Shown: positions 1-10,900 of the stretch, one piece after another
Numbering within the stretch: the first letter of the stretch is position 1
Layout: each line of letters starts with the position of its first letter
Source of the DNA: Pyrocephalus nanus
Lineage: Eukaryota; Chordata; Aves; Passeriformes; Tyrannidae
Assembly (NCBI GenBank): GCA_038380795.1
Contig: CM076272.1
Location: 997,001 to 1,061,000, forward strand
Length of the DNA stretch: 64,000 nucleotides
Reading direction: 5' to 3'
Program-made: the position numbers and the translations under genes
Notes under the pieces: generated by a model
What the model saw: only the letters and a program-made list of their open reading frames with translations
What the model was told of the DNA's origin: nothing
The model's database searches: none

Positions 1-486
1 ATTTGAATTGGGTGTTGCTCAGCAATCCCCAAAATCAGTGTGTGACCCAAAGCCACCGTTCAGACATTCAGATTCTGGGGAAGCAACTCAATAGTTTCAG
101 TCAAGACAATCATTCAAGTGAGGAACAAAAGCAGGAGAAGAGGTTTTCTACAATTCATCAGCATGGATGTCATAATTACACTGTTCAACCTCAGTATGAA
201 CTGCAAGACGTAAAATCATGACAGATGTTAGTGGTTTTTTTATTAAGGATTTTTAATTGTTTCTAGCTTTGCAGGGAGGTTTACTCCTGAAAAATCACCC
301 TAATTCCATTAACTTAGCTGCTTTCCTGGTTCTGAGCTGTTGGAATTGGGTTTTTTTCCTGGGGTGCTTTTGCCCTCAAAAGAGCTGCTCTTGAGAAGGG
401 GCCACCCCCTCCTCCCCAGCACAGCCCTGCCACCTACTTCAGTCCCATCATTAAATAACGTGGCCCTTCAGCAGTGCCCCAGAGTT

Positions 487-510
487 CAGCAGCAGCAGCA
501 GCAGCAGCAG
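487..510 (+). repeat. (CAG)8 trinucleotide microsatellite
   Basis: Eight uninterrupted CAG units. One short forward open frame (340-567) reads them as eight glutamines, but that frame has no other protein-like character. I treat this as a simple repeat in non-coding DNA. Confidence 0.9.
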
Positions 511-3500
511 CTCACTGCCACCTCAGCCACCCCACAGCTGCTTCTCTTCCTTGGACTGTATTTTTAGGCTCAATCCAAAAAGATGCCCCAACAGAAGCAG
601 CTGTGAATGCAGTTCCTATCTGACAGATTCCTCCACGGCAGAGGTTTAACAGCAGACTCAGCTTCGTTAAACTTCCAAAAGGACACTTCACCCCGGGAGT
701 TTGAGCAGCCAAGCTCACCTATTTGAGTGCCTGCCATCGAGTGAGTGACCAGGGCAGAGGGGGAGTGCTGATGCTCTGGCAGTGCCTGCAGCAATTCCTG
801 AGTGTGCCCGACACCCCCATCAATCTTGATCCATTCCAATTACAAACAAAGGTAATAGCACAGCCCAGCACACATTTACCATTGGATGCCACATATCTGG
901 GCAGACCTGAGAGGCTGCAGAATAAATATTGATATATTAAAACCGAGTCTATTACTCACCTTCTGAATCAACCACTGATTTTAATTTACCTACAGTTTTG
1001 CAATAGCCTCTTTGCAAAGAGGAAATTAGATTTTTACATATCATAGCAAATCACAAAGCCAAAATGTCAACTCCATATATCAAGCAATTACTCGTGCTGT
1101 TTATTTTTGGGGAAAATTTTAACATATATTTACTTAGAAAGCCACATGGGTCCCTCCAAAATAAATAGGGGCTATAATTCTTGCCAAAAAAACTCACAGT
1201 TGCAGAGATCTCGTCATCAATTTCCCGCAGCATTAATGAGGAGAGGTGCTGAGACAGTCATTCATACTGTCTTTATGATAAGACTAACCTACAGGGCAAA
1301 TCAAGATTAAGGACAAAGGCAAGACAAATGGCTGGAACCCAGAATGGTTGGGTTTCTCCTGATGCAGGGCTCGAAATCTCTGCCATCTTAAAGGGGAGGA
1401 CTGCACTCGAAGCACACATAAAAATTGAAGACAATCTCCAGACAGGAAACAATGTAAAAGGAAGGGTGAAGGTTTTTTACCTCAAAGATTTATTTGGTTA
1501 GAGCTGGGAGGAGCAGAAAGAGGCCACCTTACCCACAGTTATTCTGAAATGGTTATGAGTTGTCTCCAAAAGAAGAACTAAATTCCAGTGAAGACAAGGT
1601 GAGAAGTCCCAGTAACCTGGCTCCCCAAGGACATTCTTTGGCACTGTCAAAGGCACGTGACTTTGCTCAGATCTCAGGAAAATCCTCCAGAAATGTTTGC
1701 ACTCTGCTCTCAACTACACCAGAATGGTTTTTCTGCCTGAATATTTGGGGGTTTGTGGTACTTGGAAAGGACCCAGGGACTGTAACGCACACAGAGCTCT
1801 TGGGGAGCCCTAACACAGGAATAAAGGATTACAAAGGCAGTTCAGCCCCAAGTGTCTGGGGACACAAACCCTTGCACAAACCACGACATGCTCAGGGTGG
1901 GTTCTCACTGAAATCTGGAACCCTGCTGGCACAAAGGCCAGTGCCAAACACACCTCTGTGTCACACACTCACTCCTCCTCTGCCACACCCTTCATCCTGA
2001 GATCCAGGCACTGCTTTGTCAACCTGGGGCCATTTTAACCTCCCCTGCACTTCCCCTGCAGATCTCAGCCAGGCTGAGAGTGTCCCTGTGCCCAAGAGAA
2101 CGTGCCAGCCCCACTGCCCAGCTCGCTGCACCGAGCTGCAGACACTGCAGATGCTGTGCCTGTGCTGACCTTGGCACCCAGGCTGCTGGGGATCAGTGCA
2201 GGGGCACTGGAGCTGGCTGCCCACGGCTCGGGGTCGATGCTGGCTGAGCCAGCGAGGCTGCCAAGGGCATTTCTCACTGCCAGCACTGCAAACCTGCCCT
2301 CAGCAGCTCCCAGCTCAGCAAACACCCCCACACTGCTGCTGTCCCACAGGACAGGCACAGGGACATGGAGTTTTCTGGAGCAGTACAAGGATTTCTCATT
2401 TCAGCCATGGCACAACCCTTCTCAGGCAATGCAATGATCACACCCAGCATTCCACGAAGGGAGGTGATTATATTCTTACCCTAAAGAAATCAAGCCAAGA
2501 CATTTGAATAGCTCACAGTGACAAAAGCTTTCACGAGTGAGATTGGCAAATAGCATCACCATGTCTTTTTATTCTTAGATAAGTATTTTTATTATTTTCT
2601 CTACCTTCTTTTTTTATGGCTTTCTGCTGCTTTTTCCTTCTTTCCTCCTCTCACAGAAACCCCCTTAGTTACTCTCACATCAGCCACTGGCTCTTCAGTG
2701 GAAATAACAAGGCAGAATTTATCACTAAGCCCCTCTAAATGTGCCACTAAGCCCTTCAAGTCCTAATTGATTTAGGAGGCTGGCCCAGCTGATCATGTTG
2801 TCTAATCCAGACACTGTCTGTTTGACCTGATGGAATAAAGGAACCTTTGGAGAGATTTGAAATGCTTCAATCACCGCTCAGGTTTCAGAAGCTCCAAGCC
2901 CGTTCTTGGTGTCCGTGCTGCCTCTCCCTGGGCTCTGCTTTCTCACCCAGGAATTCACAGCACCCAGAGCTGCCCACAGAGCCCAGCAGGCTCCTGCACA
3001 GCAATCCCTTCTGCTGAGCTTTCTGCCTGTGCCTGCTCAGCAACAGCACCATACAGACATTAATTTACCCTTCTTTACCTCACCTAAGCAGGCAGAAAAG
3101 CTGCAAGGTACGGTTTGGTTTTCTCAAAGAATTTTCAATCCAAAACTCACTCATTCTTTCTGTTGCAGTTTGGTGAGACACCAGCCAGCATCAGGAGCTG
3201 TGAGCTGACTGCCAGCCCACCAGGCTTCTTGCCTGTGAGATGCTCACACAGCTCCACTGCCAGCTTCTCATTACAGAAAAACATCCAAACCAAAAAAATC
3301 CTCCCTTCCAGTCCTCTCCTTCTGGCCTAACCAGATGGCTCAATGCAAACAAATAAATAAATAAAACGGCGAGAAAGAAAAACAAAACCAGATTAAAATA
3401 AATCCTGGTTGGGTCTTGCTTAGTTGATAAAATTTCCTGCAAGGCCAAGGTCAAGTGGTCAAGTCTGGGATAGACAACATTTGAGACCTGCCAGCCCTGA

Positions 3501-3719
3501 ACAGGCAGGAGCAGAGCAGGAGTCAGGGATGAATCTGAGCTGCAGGAGTCCTGCTGATCATATTTTGCTGATAGCAAGCCTTGCCAGGTTCCTGAAGGTT
3601 GTTGCAGCAGGATGCTGTGCCTGCAGAGGGGGTGGAAGAACCCTGTCAGCAAAGCTCTGGTGGTGAATGGAGCAGGGGGGCCTTGCTGCTCTGGAACCAG
3701 CCCATAGAAATGTGTTTGG

Positions 3720-3920
3720 TTTGCCAACCTTAGTCCTGGGGGACAAAGTTGTATAAAAGTTCAAGGACAACTGTGGAAACCTTCAGAAATAAAGGGGCTA
3801 AGACTGGATCCAGCTGCACCCAAATTCCTCCTGGAGGAGGAGTTTAGAAAGCATTGGGGTCCTTTCTGTTCTGTCTTGGGAGTGCTTCTCTAATAAACCA
3901 TTCTGCCCACGACACTCATT
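3720..3920 (+). mobile_element. Possible solo-LTR-like fragment (weak)
   Basis: Seen: a TATA-like TATAAAAG at 3752-3759, followed by AATAAA at 3788-3793 and again at 3892-3897. This order of promoter box and polyadenylation signals over about 150 bp is found in retroviral LTRs. No target-site duplication, TG...CA ends, primer-binding site or gag, pol or env frame is visible. It could equally be chance AT-rich signals in unique DNA. Confidence 0.2.
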
Positions 3921-5130
3921 CCCAGTAGCTCTGCTCAGTGCTATCAGTACCAGAAAAGCTGGATAACAGCCCATATTGGTTGCTGATTCCTTGTATTCCT
4001 GATGATGTAAAGCATGGAATGGAACCCAGCTCAGGCATCCCCAGCTGTGCAGAAACCACAGCACTTAAACACACACTCTCAGGTGCCCTGCATGGCCAGC
4101 ATGTTGTATTAAAAATACCTTTCTCAGTGCACAGACCAGCTTATCTCCTTTTAAACAAACTCTTTGCCACCAATGAGCACAACTAAAATTATGCAACTAT
4201 TGAAAAATCTCAGAGTGAGCCATGGGATCCAAAGGAATGTGACTTGGGGAAGCTGCTCCCTGTGAAAGTCTGTGTTTGGTACCTTGTACAGAATTTCCAC
4301 TGATGGATGGCAAAAGGCCCAGCTGAGGATGGGCTGAGCAGCTCTGGGCATGCAAACAACTTCCATCAGACTAAGGAAAATACTTCATGAACTGCTGCAA
4401 AATGGGTGAGGGGAGAGCCAGGGCTGCTGGCAAAGCCATGGCTGGGCAGGAGCTGTGCTGGGTTCCCCTCTGGGATCCTCACACCTCCCTCAAACAGCAC
4501 AGCTGACACCAGCAGGGCCTCCTCAGCCCCCCAGCCTTTCAGGACATAAAGTTGCTTCTGCACAATTTCCTGGGTGTCAGAGCTCCCCAACACACACCAA
4601 ACCGGGCAGGTATTTTTTAGTCTGGCAGCTGGCTCTGCTCAGCAATCAGGTGCCACCAAACCCCACAGCAACTGCTCTGGCTCCTTCTCAGCCACCCCAC
4701 CGTGGAGCTCTGGGAACGTTTGTGTGCTGTGCCTCTGGATCTGTGAATAACCATTCAAAGCCATTCTTCTGGTTTGCAGTGACTTTTGGGTGCCTTTCAA
4801 GAAAAACAAAGGACTTTCTTCAAAGCAAAATAAATCTGCTCTTTTACCACAAATAACCACACTTTGCATGGAACCGGAACAAAACTACAAATCAGAGACA
4901 GACAAATCCAGGGATTGATACTCGCAAGATTTTAACTGTATTTGTAGTGAAAATCTAGATTTCTGAGGCTGATTTGCTGTGATTACCCCAAGAAAGGCTC
5001 AGGATGGTACTGGGCACGCTGAAGGGAGAAGCAGGTCTCTTCAGGGTGAGCTCCTGGCAAAGGGCCATCCCTGGCCCAGCAGACAGCCAGGGCTGTCCCT
5101 AAGGCAGCCCCCTCTGGCCATGCCAGAGCC

Positions 5131-6966
5131 ATGAAATCACAGCCCCTGCCATCACAGCCACAGCTCCTGAAATCACAGCCCCTGTGCCATCACAGCCACA
5201 GCTCCTGTGCCATCACAGCCCCTGTGCCATCACAGCCACAGCTCCTGTGCCATCACAGCCCCTGTGCCATCACAGCCCCTGCCATCACAGCTCCTGTGCC
5301 ATCACAGCCCCTGTGCCATCACAGCCCCTGTGCCATCACAGCCCCTGTGCCATCACAGCCCCTGTGCCATCACAGCCACAGCTCCTGTGCCATCACAGCC
5401 CCTGTGCCATCACAGCCACAGCTCCTGTGCCATCACAGCCCCTGTGCCATCACAGCCCCTGCCATCACAGCTCCTGTGCCATCACAGCCCCTGTGCCATC
5501 ACAGCCCCTGTGCCATCACAGCCCCTGTGCCATCACAGCCCCTGTGCCATCACAGCCCCTGTGCCATCACAGCCCCTGTGCCATCACAGCCCCTGTGCCA
5601 TCACAGCTCCTGTGCCATCACAGCCCCTGTGCCATCACAGCCCCTGCCATCACAGCCCCTGTGCCATCACAGCCCCTGTGCCATCACAGCCCCTGTGCCA
5701 TCACAGCCCCTGTGCCATCACAGCCCCTGTGCCATCACAGCCACAGCTCCTGTGCCATCACAGCCCCTGTGCCATCACAGCCACAGCTCCTGTGCCATCA
5801 CAGCCCCTGTGCCATCACAGCCCCTGCCATCACAGCCCCTGTGTCATCACAGCCCCTGTGCCATCACAGCCCCTGTGCCATCACAGCCCCTGTGCCATCA
5901 CAGCCCCTGTGCCATCACAGCCCCTGTGCCATCACAGCCCCTGTGCCATCACAGCCCCTGAAATCACAGCCCCTGTGCCATCACAGCCCCTGTGCCATCA
6001 CAGCCCCTGTGCTATCACAGCCCCTGTGCCATCACAGCCCCTGTGCCATCACAGCCCCTGCCATCACAGCCCCTGAAATCACAGCCCCTGCCATCACAGC
6101 CCCTGTGCCATCACAGCCCCTGTGCCATCACAGCCCCTGTGCCATCACAGCCCCTGTGCCATCACAGCCCCTGTGCCATCACAGCCCCTGTGCCATCACA
6201 GCCCCTGTGCCATCACAGCTCCTGTGCCATCACAGCCCCTGCCATCACAGCCCCTGTGCCATCACAGCCACAGCTCCTGTGCCATCACAGCCCCTGTGCC
6301 ATCACAGCCCCTGTGCCATCACAGCCCCTGCCATCACAGCTCCTGTGCCATCACAGCCCCTGCCATCACAGCCCCTGTGCCATCACAGCCCCTGTGCCAT
6401 CACAGCCCCTGTGCCATCACAGCCCCTGTGCCATCACAGCCCCTGTGCTATCACAGCTCCTGTGCCATCACAGCCCCTGTGCCATCACAGCCCCTGCCAT
6501 CACAGCTCCTGTGCCATCACAGCCCCTGCCATCACAGCTCCTGTGCCATCACAGCCCCTGCCATCACAGCCCCTGCCATCACAGCCCCTGTGCCATCACA
6601 GCCCCTGCCATCACAGCCCCTGTGCTATCACAGCCCCTGTGCCATCACAGCCCCTGTGCCATCACAGCCCCTGTGCCATCACAGCCCCTGTGCCATCACA
6701 GCCCCTGCCATCACAGCCCCTGTGCTATCACAGCCCCTGCCATCACAGCCCCTGTGCCATCACAGCCCCTGTGCTATCACAGCTCCTGTGCCATCACAGC
6801 CCCTGCCATCACAGCCCCTGTGCTATCACAGCCCCTGTGCCATCACAGCCCCTGCCATCACAGCCCCTGTGCCATCACAGCCCCTGCCATCACAGCTCCT
6901 GTGCCATCACAGCTCCTGTGCCATCACAGCCCCTGTGCCATCACAGCCCCTGTGCCATCACAGCCC
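5131..6966. repeat. 17-bp minisatellite of self-complementary units
   Basis: About 1.84 kb of near-perfect tandem repeat. The main unit is 17 bp (GCCATCACAGCCCCTGT), with 15-bp variants lacking GT and 23-bp variants carrying an extra CACAGC-type block. A few units read GAAATCACAG. By length there are on the order of 110 units. Each standard unit contains CTGTG-CCAT-CACAG, a perfect 5-bp stem with a 4-nt loop, and the CACAG can pair instead with the next CTGTG across CCC. All three forward frames stay open because no rotation of the unit contains a stop, giving frames up to 607 codons (5184-7007) that translate as repeats of SQPLCHHSPCAITAPVP. I consider these frames a by-product of the repeat, since there is no exon context. 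Confidence 0.97.
5172..5557. repeat. 180-bp higher-order repeat inside the minisatellite
   Basis: Bases 5172-5377 recur exactly at 5352-5557, a period of 180 bp. One higher-order unit has ten basic units of 17,17,17,17,17,23,17,23,17,15 bp, which sum to 180. The order 23,17,23,17,15 occurs a third time at about 5733-5840. This shows block duplication by unequal exchange or slippage on top of the single-unit expansion. Confidence 0.9.
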
Positions 6967-8912
6967 TCTGGCCAGAGTGCTCCAAGACTGGGGGCATGCA
7001 AAGCTGAACTTCATTTTAGCTCCAGAGGTGGCTGCTTGGAGTGAGAACCTTGGTGAAACATCTTCACAACAATCATTAACGGGCATGCATCACCAGGAGC
7101 AAAAACTGGAACATCTCTTGCATTTAAGCCACTTGGACAGAACAGTCACAACACAAAGAGTCTTGAGAATAAAACCATCTGTTCCATATAGGAATGATGA
7201 GAAAAATCAGTTAAACACACTGAAATAAAAAAGTAAAAATTTCAAATGACCACTTTTGCTGTAAATGTGCCTGTCCAGCCCCCCAGCGCCGTGACAGGAG
7301 CCACGAGCTCCTGTGGGGGAAGGCAGGGCTGCTCAGCTTTACAACCAGCACAGCACTTTGCAGGAAGGTGGGAACTTCCCTTCGGGAGGCTGTGAAAGGG
7401 CCTTGTCTCCCTGATTTACACAGGTATGGTGTGAATGGCTCAGAGGCTGAGGCCTGCTCAGCCAAACACCCATGTGTGCATGAAATTAGAATGTCAACAT
7501 TTGATTCATGCTGCCAGGCTGTGACTGTGAAACAAATTATGTCAGTGGGTGGCAATTGCAATATTAGTCTAAGCAGATAACATTTAGCTAAAAGGAGGGG
7601 CTCAGCTCACAGTCTTCTCCCTACCATTTTAATATGTCAACATCATTAGACTTGGAAGGCCAGGAATTTTGTCAGAATGGGAGAAAATACGGAGACAAAC
7701 AAACGATGGGTTGAGAGAGGGTTTGTGATAAAGCACAGGCAGCACCATCCAAATGAAGGTGCAGCAATTTCCTGACTGCTCCTCACCCCACACCTGCCCA
7801 GAGTGTTCCAGTTCTGTCCCACACCCCCTGCACTCCACCCCCACTTCACGGTGCCCAAACCAGTGTCTGAGCACAGAGTGCCAAACAGCATCACCCAGAG
7901 CACGTCAAAACCGCCTCTTCAGGGGAGAAGTGCCATTTACTAATTAATATTTTATTAAAAAGCCTTGGAAGGCTTTGGCTTGAGCTACCAAACTTCTAAA
8001 CACATGAAAACAAGGCTCCGAGTCTGGCTCCTTTTCAATTACGAAGAAATACAAATTAGGTTTTCAGAAGAAGGAAAGAAAAACAGGTTTTTCAAGTTAC
8101 TCCCAGCATCTCCAAGTGCCTTCCCATGAAATCAACAGTTTGAGATGTGAGGTCAACATTTTGAAGAAAATTTGATTTCAGAAAAAAAAAAAAAAAAAAA
8201 AAGGACATATTTGAAACCAATACAGGCTACTGAAAGGTAACTGGGATTATTATAGAGTTAATGAAGAAATACCCCAAACTCACTGTGCTGTAAAAAGGGA
8301 AGATATCCTGTGTAACAATAATAGCTATTTTCTTCTGGTTCTCCTTTAATCATCAGACAGTCCCTGTCTCAGAACACTATCACCACAGAATCTATCACAA
8401 TCCTAGGTCCATTCTTTCTCCCTTGTTTTAACAGCAGAGTGGCAGAACCTCGATTTAAAGTTTTATTCCACAGCAAACACCCGTGCTGGTAAAGTTAATA
8501 CTGTGAAAAATCTAACTTATAGCAGTGAAATGTTTACAGAAGGGGCACTCATTCAGCTGCAGAGCTGGGGAGCAGCTCTCAGCTTCCTGCATGGGAAACA
8601 CAGAGTCCTTCAAGTGATTCTGCCAACAATTAATTTATCAGCTTTGTCTTCCAGCTTACAAACGCCAGGTTTCTCTGGCAGCCCTCGGGAGGCAGATGGG
8701 TTGTGGTCACCCCCCGTCCCAGCAGGCTGTGGTCCCTGTCCCGGAGCGGTGCCACCCCTGTCCCCGTGCCCACAGCAGGGGCTGCACTGCAGGAAACACA
8801 AACCCCAGCGCTGGGGCAAATTCCCACTGCCCTCCTCAGCTGAGAAATTCCACTGCAGCTCACGGGCCACATCGGCACCAAATCAACCCCTCGGCTTGCC
8901 CAGAGATCAGCA
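6967..8912. other. Non-coding single-copy region, no gene seen
   Basis: Nothing recognisable in either strand. A 21-base A run lies at 8182-8202. It is not preceded by a sequence I can recognise as a processed transcript, so I do not call a retropseudogene. Short open frames around 7211-7560 and 8503-8955 overlap on opposite strands and lack domain character. Confidence 0.55.
8182..8202 (+). repeat. Poly-A run, 21 bases
   Basis: Uninterrupted A21 after a G. Long enough to be polymorphic. No polyadenylation signal or target-site duplication was seen that would make it the tail of a retrocopy. Confidence 0.9.
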
Positions 8913-8976
8913 GGGGTCAGTAGGGCTGTTCTCTGCCCCACCCCGGGGTCAGTAGGGCTGTTCTCTGCCCCACCCT
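8913..8976. repeat. 32-bp tandem duplication, two copies
   Basis: The block starting GGGGTCAGTAGGGCTG at 8913 recurs at 8945 with only a small difference near its end (CCCCGGG against CCCTGGG). The near identity indicates a recent event. Confidence 0.9.
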
Positions 8977-9017
8977 GGGATTGGGTGCAGGGCCCTCAGT
9001 GGGGGCACGATGGGGAC

Positions 9018-9118
9018 GTAATGAGAAACCCCGCTCCTTTACTGTCAGAATGTAATGAGAAACCCGGCTCATTTACTGTCAGAACATAATGAGAAACCCG
9101 GATCATTTGCTGTCAGAC
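9018..9118. repeat. 34-bp tandem repeat, three copies
   Basis: Units begin at 9018, 9052 and 9086 with the shared core TAATGAGAAACCC followed by TTTACTGTCAGA or close variants. A few substitutions separate the copies. The array lies about 40 bp from the 32-bp duplication at 8913-8976, so the two form a local cluster of tandem events. Confidence 0.9.
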
Positions 9119-10049
9119 CTTGCAAAGATTGCTCTAAATTGACTGCAGAAAGCACACACTGCAGGACACACGTACCTGTGTGTGGCCCAGCTCACATCTC
9201 TAGCTCTGCTGCCAGTGCAGTTACTCTGTGGTACAACAGGGATTTCCACACCCCCCTTACAGCTCTTTTCATGCTTCCCCAGCACACAGTCCTTAAAAAC
9301 ACATGTTTATGTGGAGGGACTATAAAGAGTCAGGCTACAATATTTAGCTAATTGCAAAAAAACAGACAGAAAATGCAGATAGAACTGACTCCCTTAATTC
9401 CATGACACTTATTGTGCTGGTGGCAGATGCTACGATGTGACCTTTACAAATAACAAACAAATGGAAAAAATTCCCGGCAGCAGGTTGCAATTTTCCTATC
9501 ACTTCACCTACTTCAGGGCATGTCTTTTTGGAATCTTTTTCAAAGTGAGGATTTTTCATCCAAATCCTTCAGAACTGTCCAAATTGGTAAAAAAGGGTCA
9601 AAAGTGCTTACTCCTTCTCCCTGTGATATAAACTGAGTTTCCAAAGTCCTCCTAAAATAACACAAATCTGCTTGGATTAGAAGTTACATCTTTGTCAACA
9701 AACAAACCAAGCAGTGGAAATGTCTCTCCTCAGTTCAGCACACTCCCCTCTCCACCTCACCCCCCCAGTAACAAGGATGTAATAAGCCAAATAAAACTGG
9801 AAAAACAAAACAAAACGCACAAAAACTGGGGAATTGGAAACTATTTCTGTCTCCTTGGACTACTTGATGGCAAGGAAAAATGTCTGGGGAGAAGAGTGTA
9901 GCTCGTTTGAAAAGCTCAGCTATTCACCCTGTATAGAAAAATAAGTGTAAACAATCCAACTGCTCCAAAGGTAATTTGGTAACAGCGCTTACAAAGAGGA
10001 AAGCAGAAAAGACAGCGCTAAGACTGCAGGAAAGATCCTTTCTTTATGG
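9119..10049. other. Non-coding region, no gene seen
   Basis: Mixed-composition unique DNA with an A-rich AAAAC-type stretch near 9800-9820. I see no domain, splice pair or RNA gene that I can support. Confidence 0.5.
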
Positions 10050-10900
10050 TGTGGTGACAGCCTTGTAACTTCTCCATTATGACGGGAACCACAGCATAAA
10101 GATTGCATTATCATCTGTGGTTAACTGTCAAATGCATTTTAATGCTTTATTTGGGAGAGCTAAGTTAAGGACAAAACAATCCCTCTCTTCTTAATCTGTC
10201 CACCTCTGAGAATGGCAATGCAGCTCATACTTGTGTGTCAGAGTGTGGGGAGTTAACTGTATTCTTTCAGCTCCGTGTCGATGCCTCGAGATCAGAGAGC
10301 TGAGTAAACAATATTTTGATGTAAACAGATTATCAACATGAGAGGAATGACCGTCTGGTCACCTGTGGGGGTTTATTCACTTAACACTTCCACCCCATAA
10401 AGACAATTGTGTGCAATCAATGCATATAGGGCCTTTCAGGGGGTTGCTAAGTGACACGCAGTGTCAACAGAAAAATGCCTGATGTACAGAAGGGCTGCTC
10501 CCCGGCCAAGGAAACACAACACACACGGATGATATTTTAAACTTAATTCAGGCCGTTATGAAGATTGTGACAGGCACAGGGGCTGACCAGAAAGCACTTC
10601 AAAATCTGACTTTATAAAGTTGGATCTCCCACGTGTGCAAAGAGTTTAATTTGGTAACAAGTGAATGGCGGTGCAGAGCTGTGGCTGGTTCAAATAGGAA
10701 AAGCCAACCCAGCGGGGAAGCACTGAATATTCATTCACTGCAAGGCACAGCAGTCATTTTACAATCCAGGCTTCAATATATGAGCAGATCGTTTGTCTAA
10801 GATTGTATATGCATTCTCTCATTTTCCTCATCTCTGGAAACTATTTTAGCGAAAGCCCAGAAGCCGTTTTCAACAGTTTCTTCAGAATTTCTAAAGAAAG
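10050..10900. promoter_or_regulatory. Candidate conserved non-coding element (enhancer-like)
   Basis: AT-rich, repeat-free DNA with a high density of transcription-factor core motifs. Two FOX-type sites, GTAAACAATA at 10304-10313 and GTAAACAGA starting at 10321, are 17 bp apart in the same orientation. There is an E-box CACCTG at 10360-10365, CAATTG at 10404-10409, GTTAAC at 10120-10125, ATGCAT at 10132-10137 and 10420-10425, and the palindrome TGAATATTCA at 10734-10743. No open frame of note lies here. Motif density is what I see; conservation and enhancer function are inferred. Confidence 0.4.

Larger units (their letters stand above)
1..5130. other. Non-coding single-copy region, no gene seen
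   Basis: I see no supported gene here. Open frames are short, overlap on both strands and show no recognisable domain. The GC-richer part (about 1960-2440) has open frames in several phases, as expected where stop codons are rare. It contains a (CAG)8 run at 487-510, an (AAAT)n stretch near 3346-3366 and a possible LTR-like fragment at about 3720-3920, each listed separately. The last 100 bases before the minisatellite (5030-5130) are GC-rich and unremarkable apart from a short motif that recurs on the far side of the array. Confidence 0.6.

Noticed and set aside
5184..7228. Long forward frames (607, 368, 350 codons) as a repetitive His/Cys/Pro-rich protein
   Set aside because: They exist in all three frames at once because the 17-bp unit has no stop in any phase. 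There is no promoter, splice context or non-repeat domain.
8182..8202. Tail of a processed pseudogene
   Set aside because: No recognisable transcript precedes the A run and no flanking direct repeats were seen.
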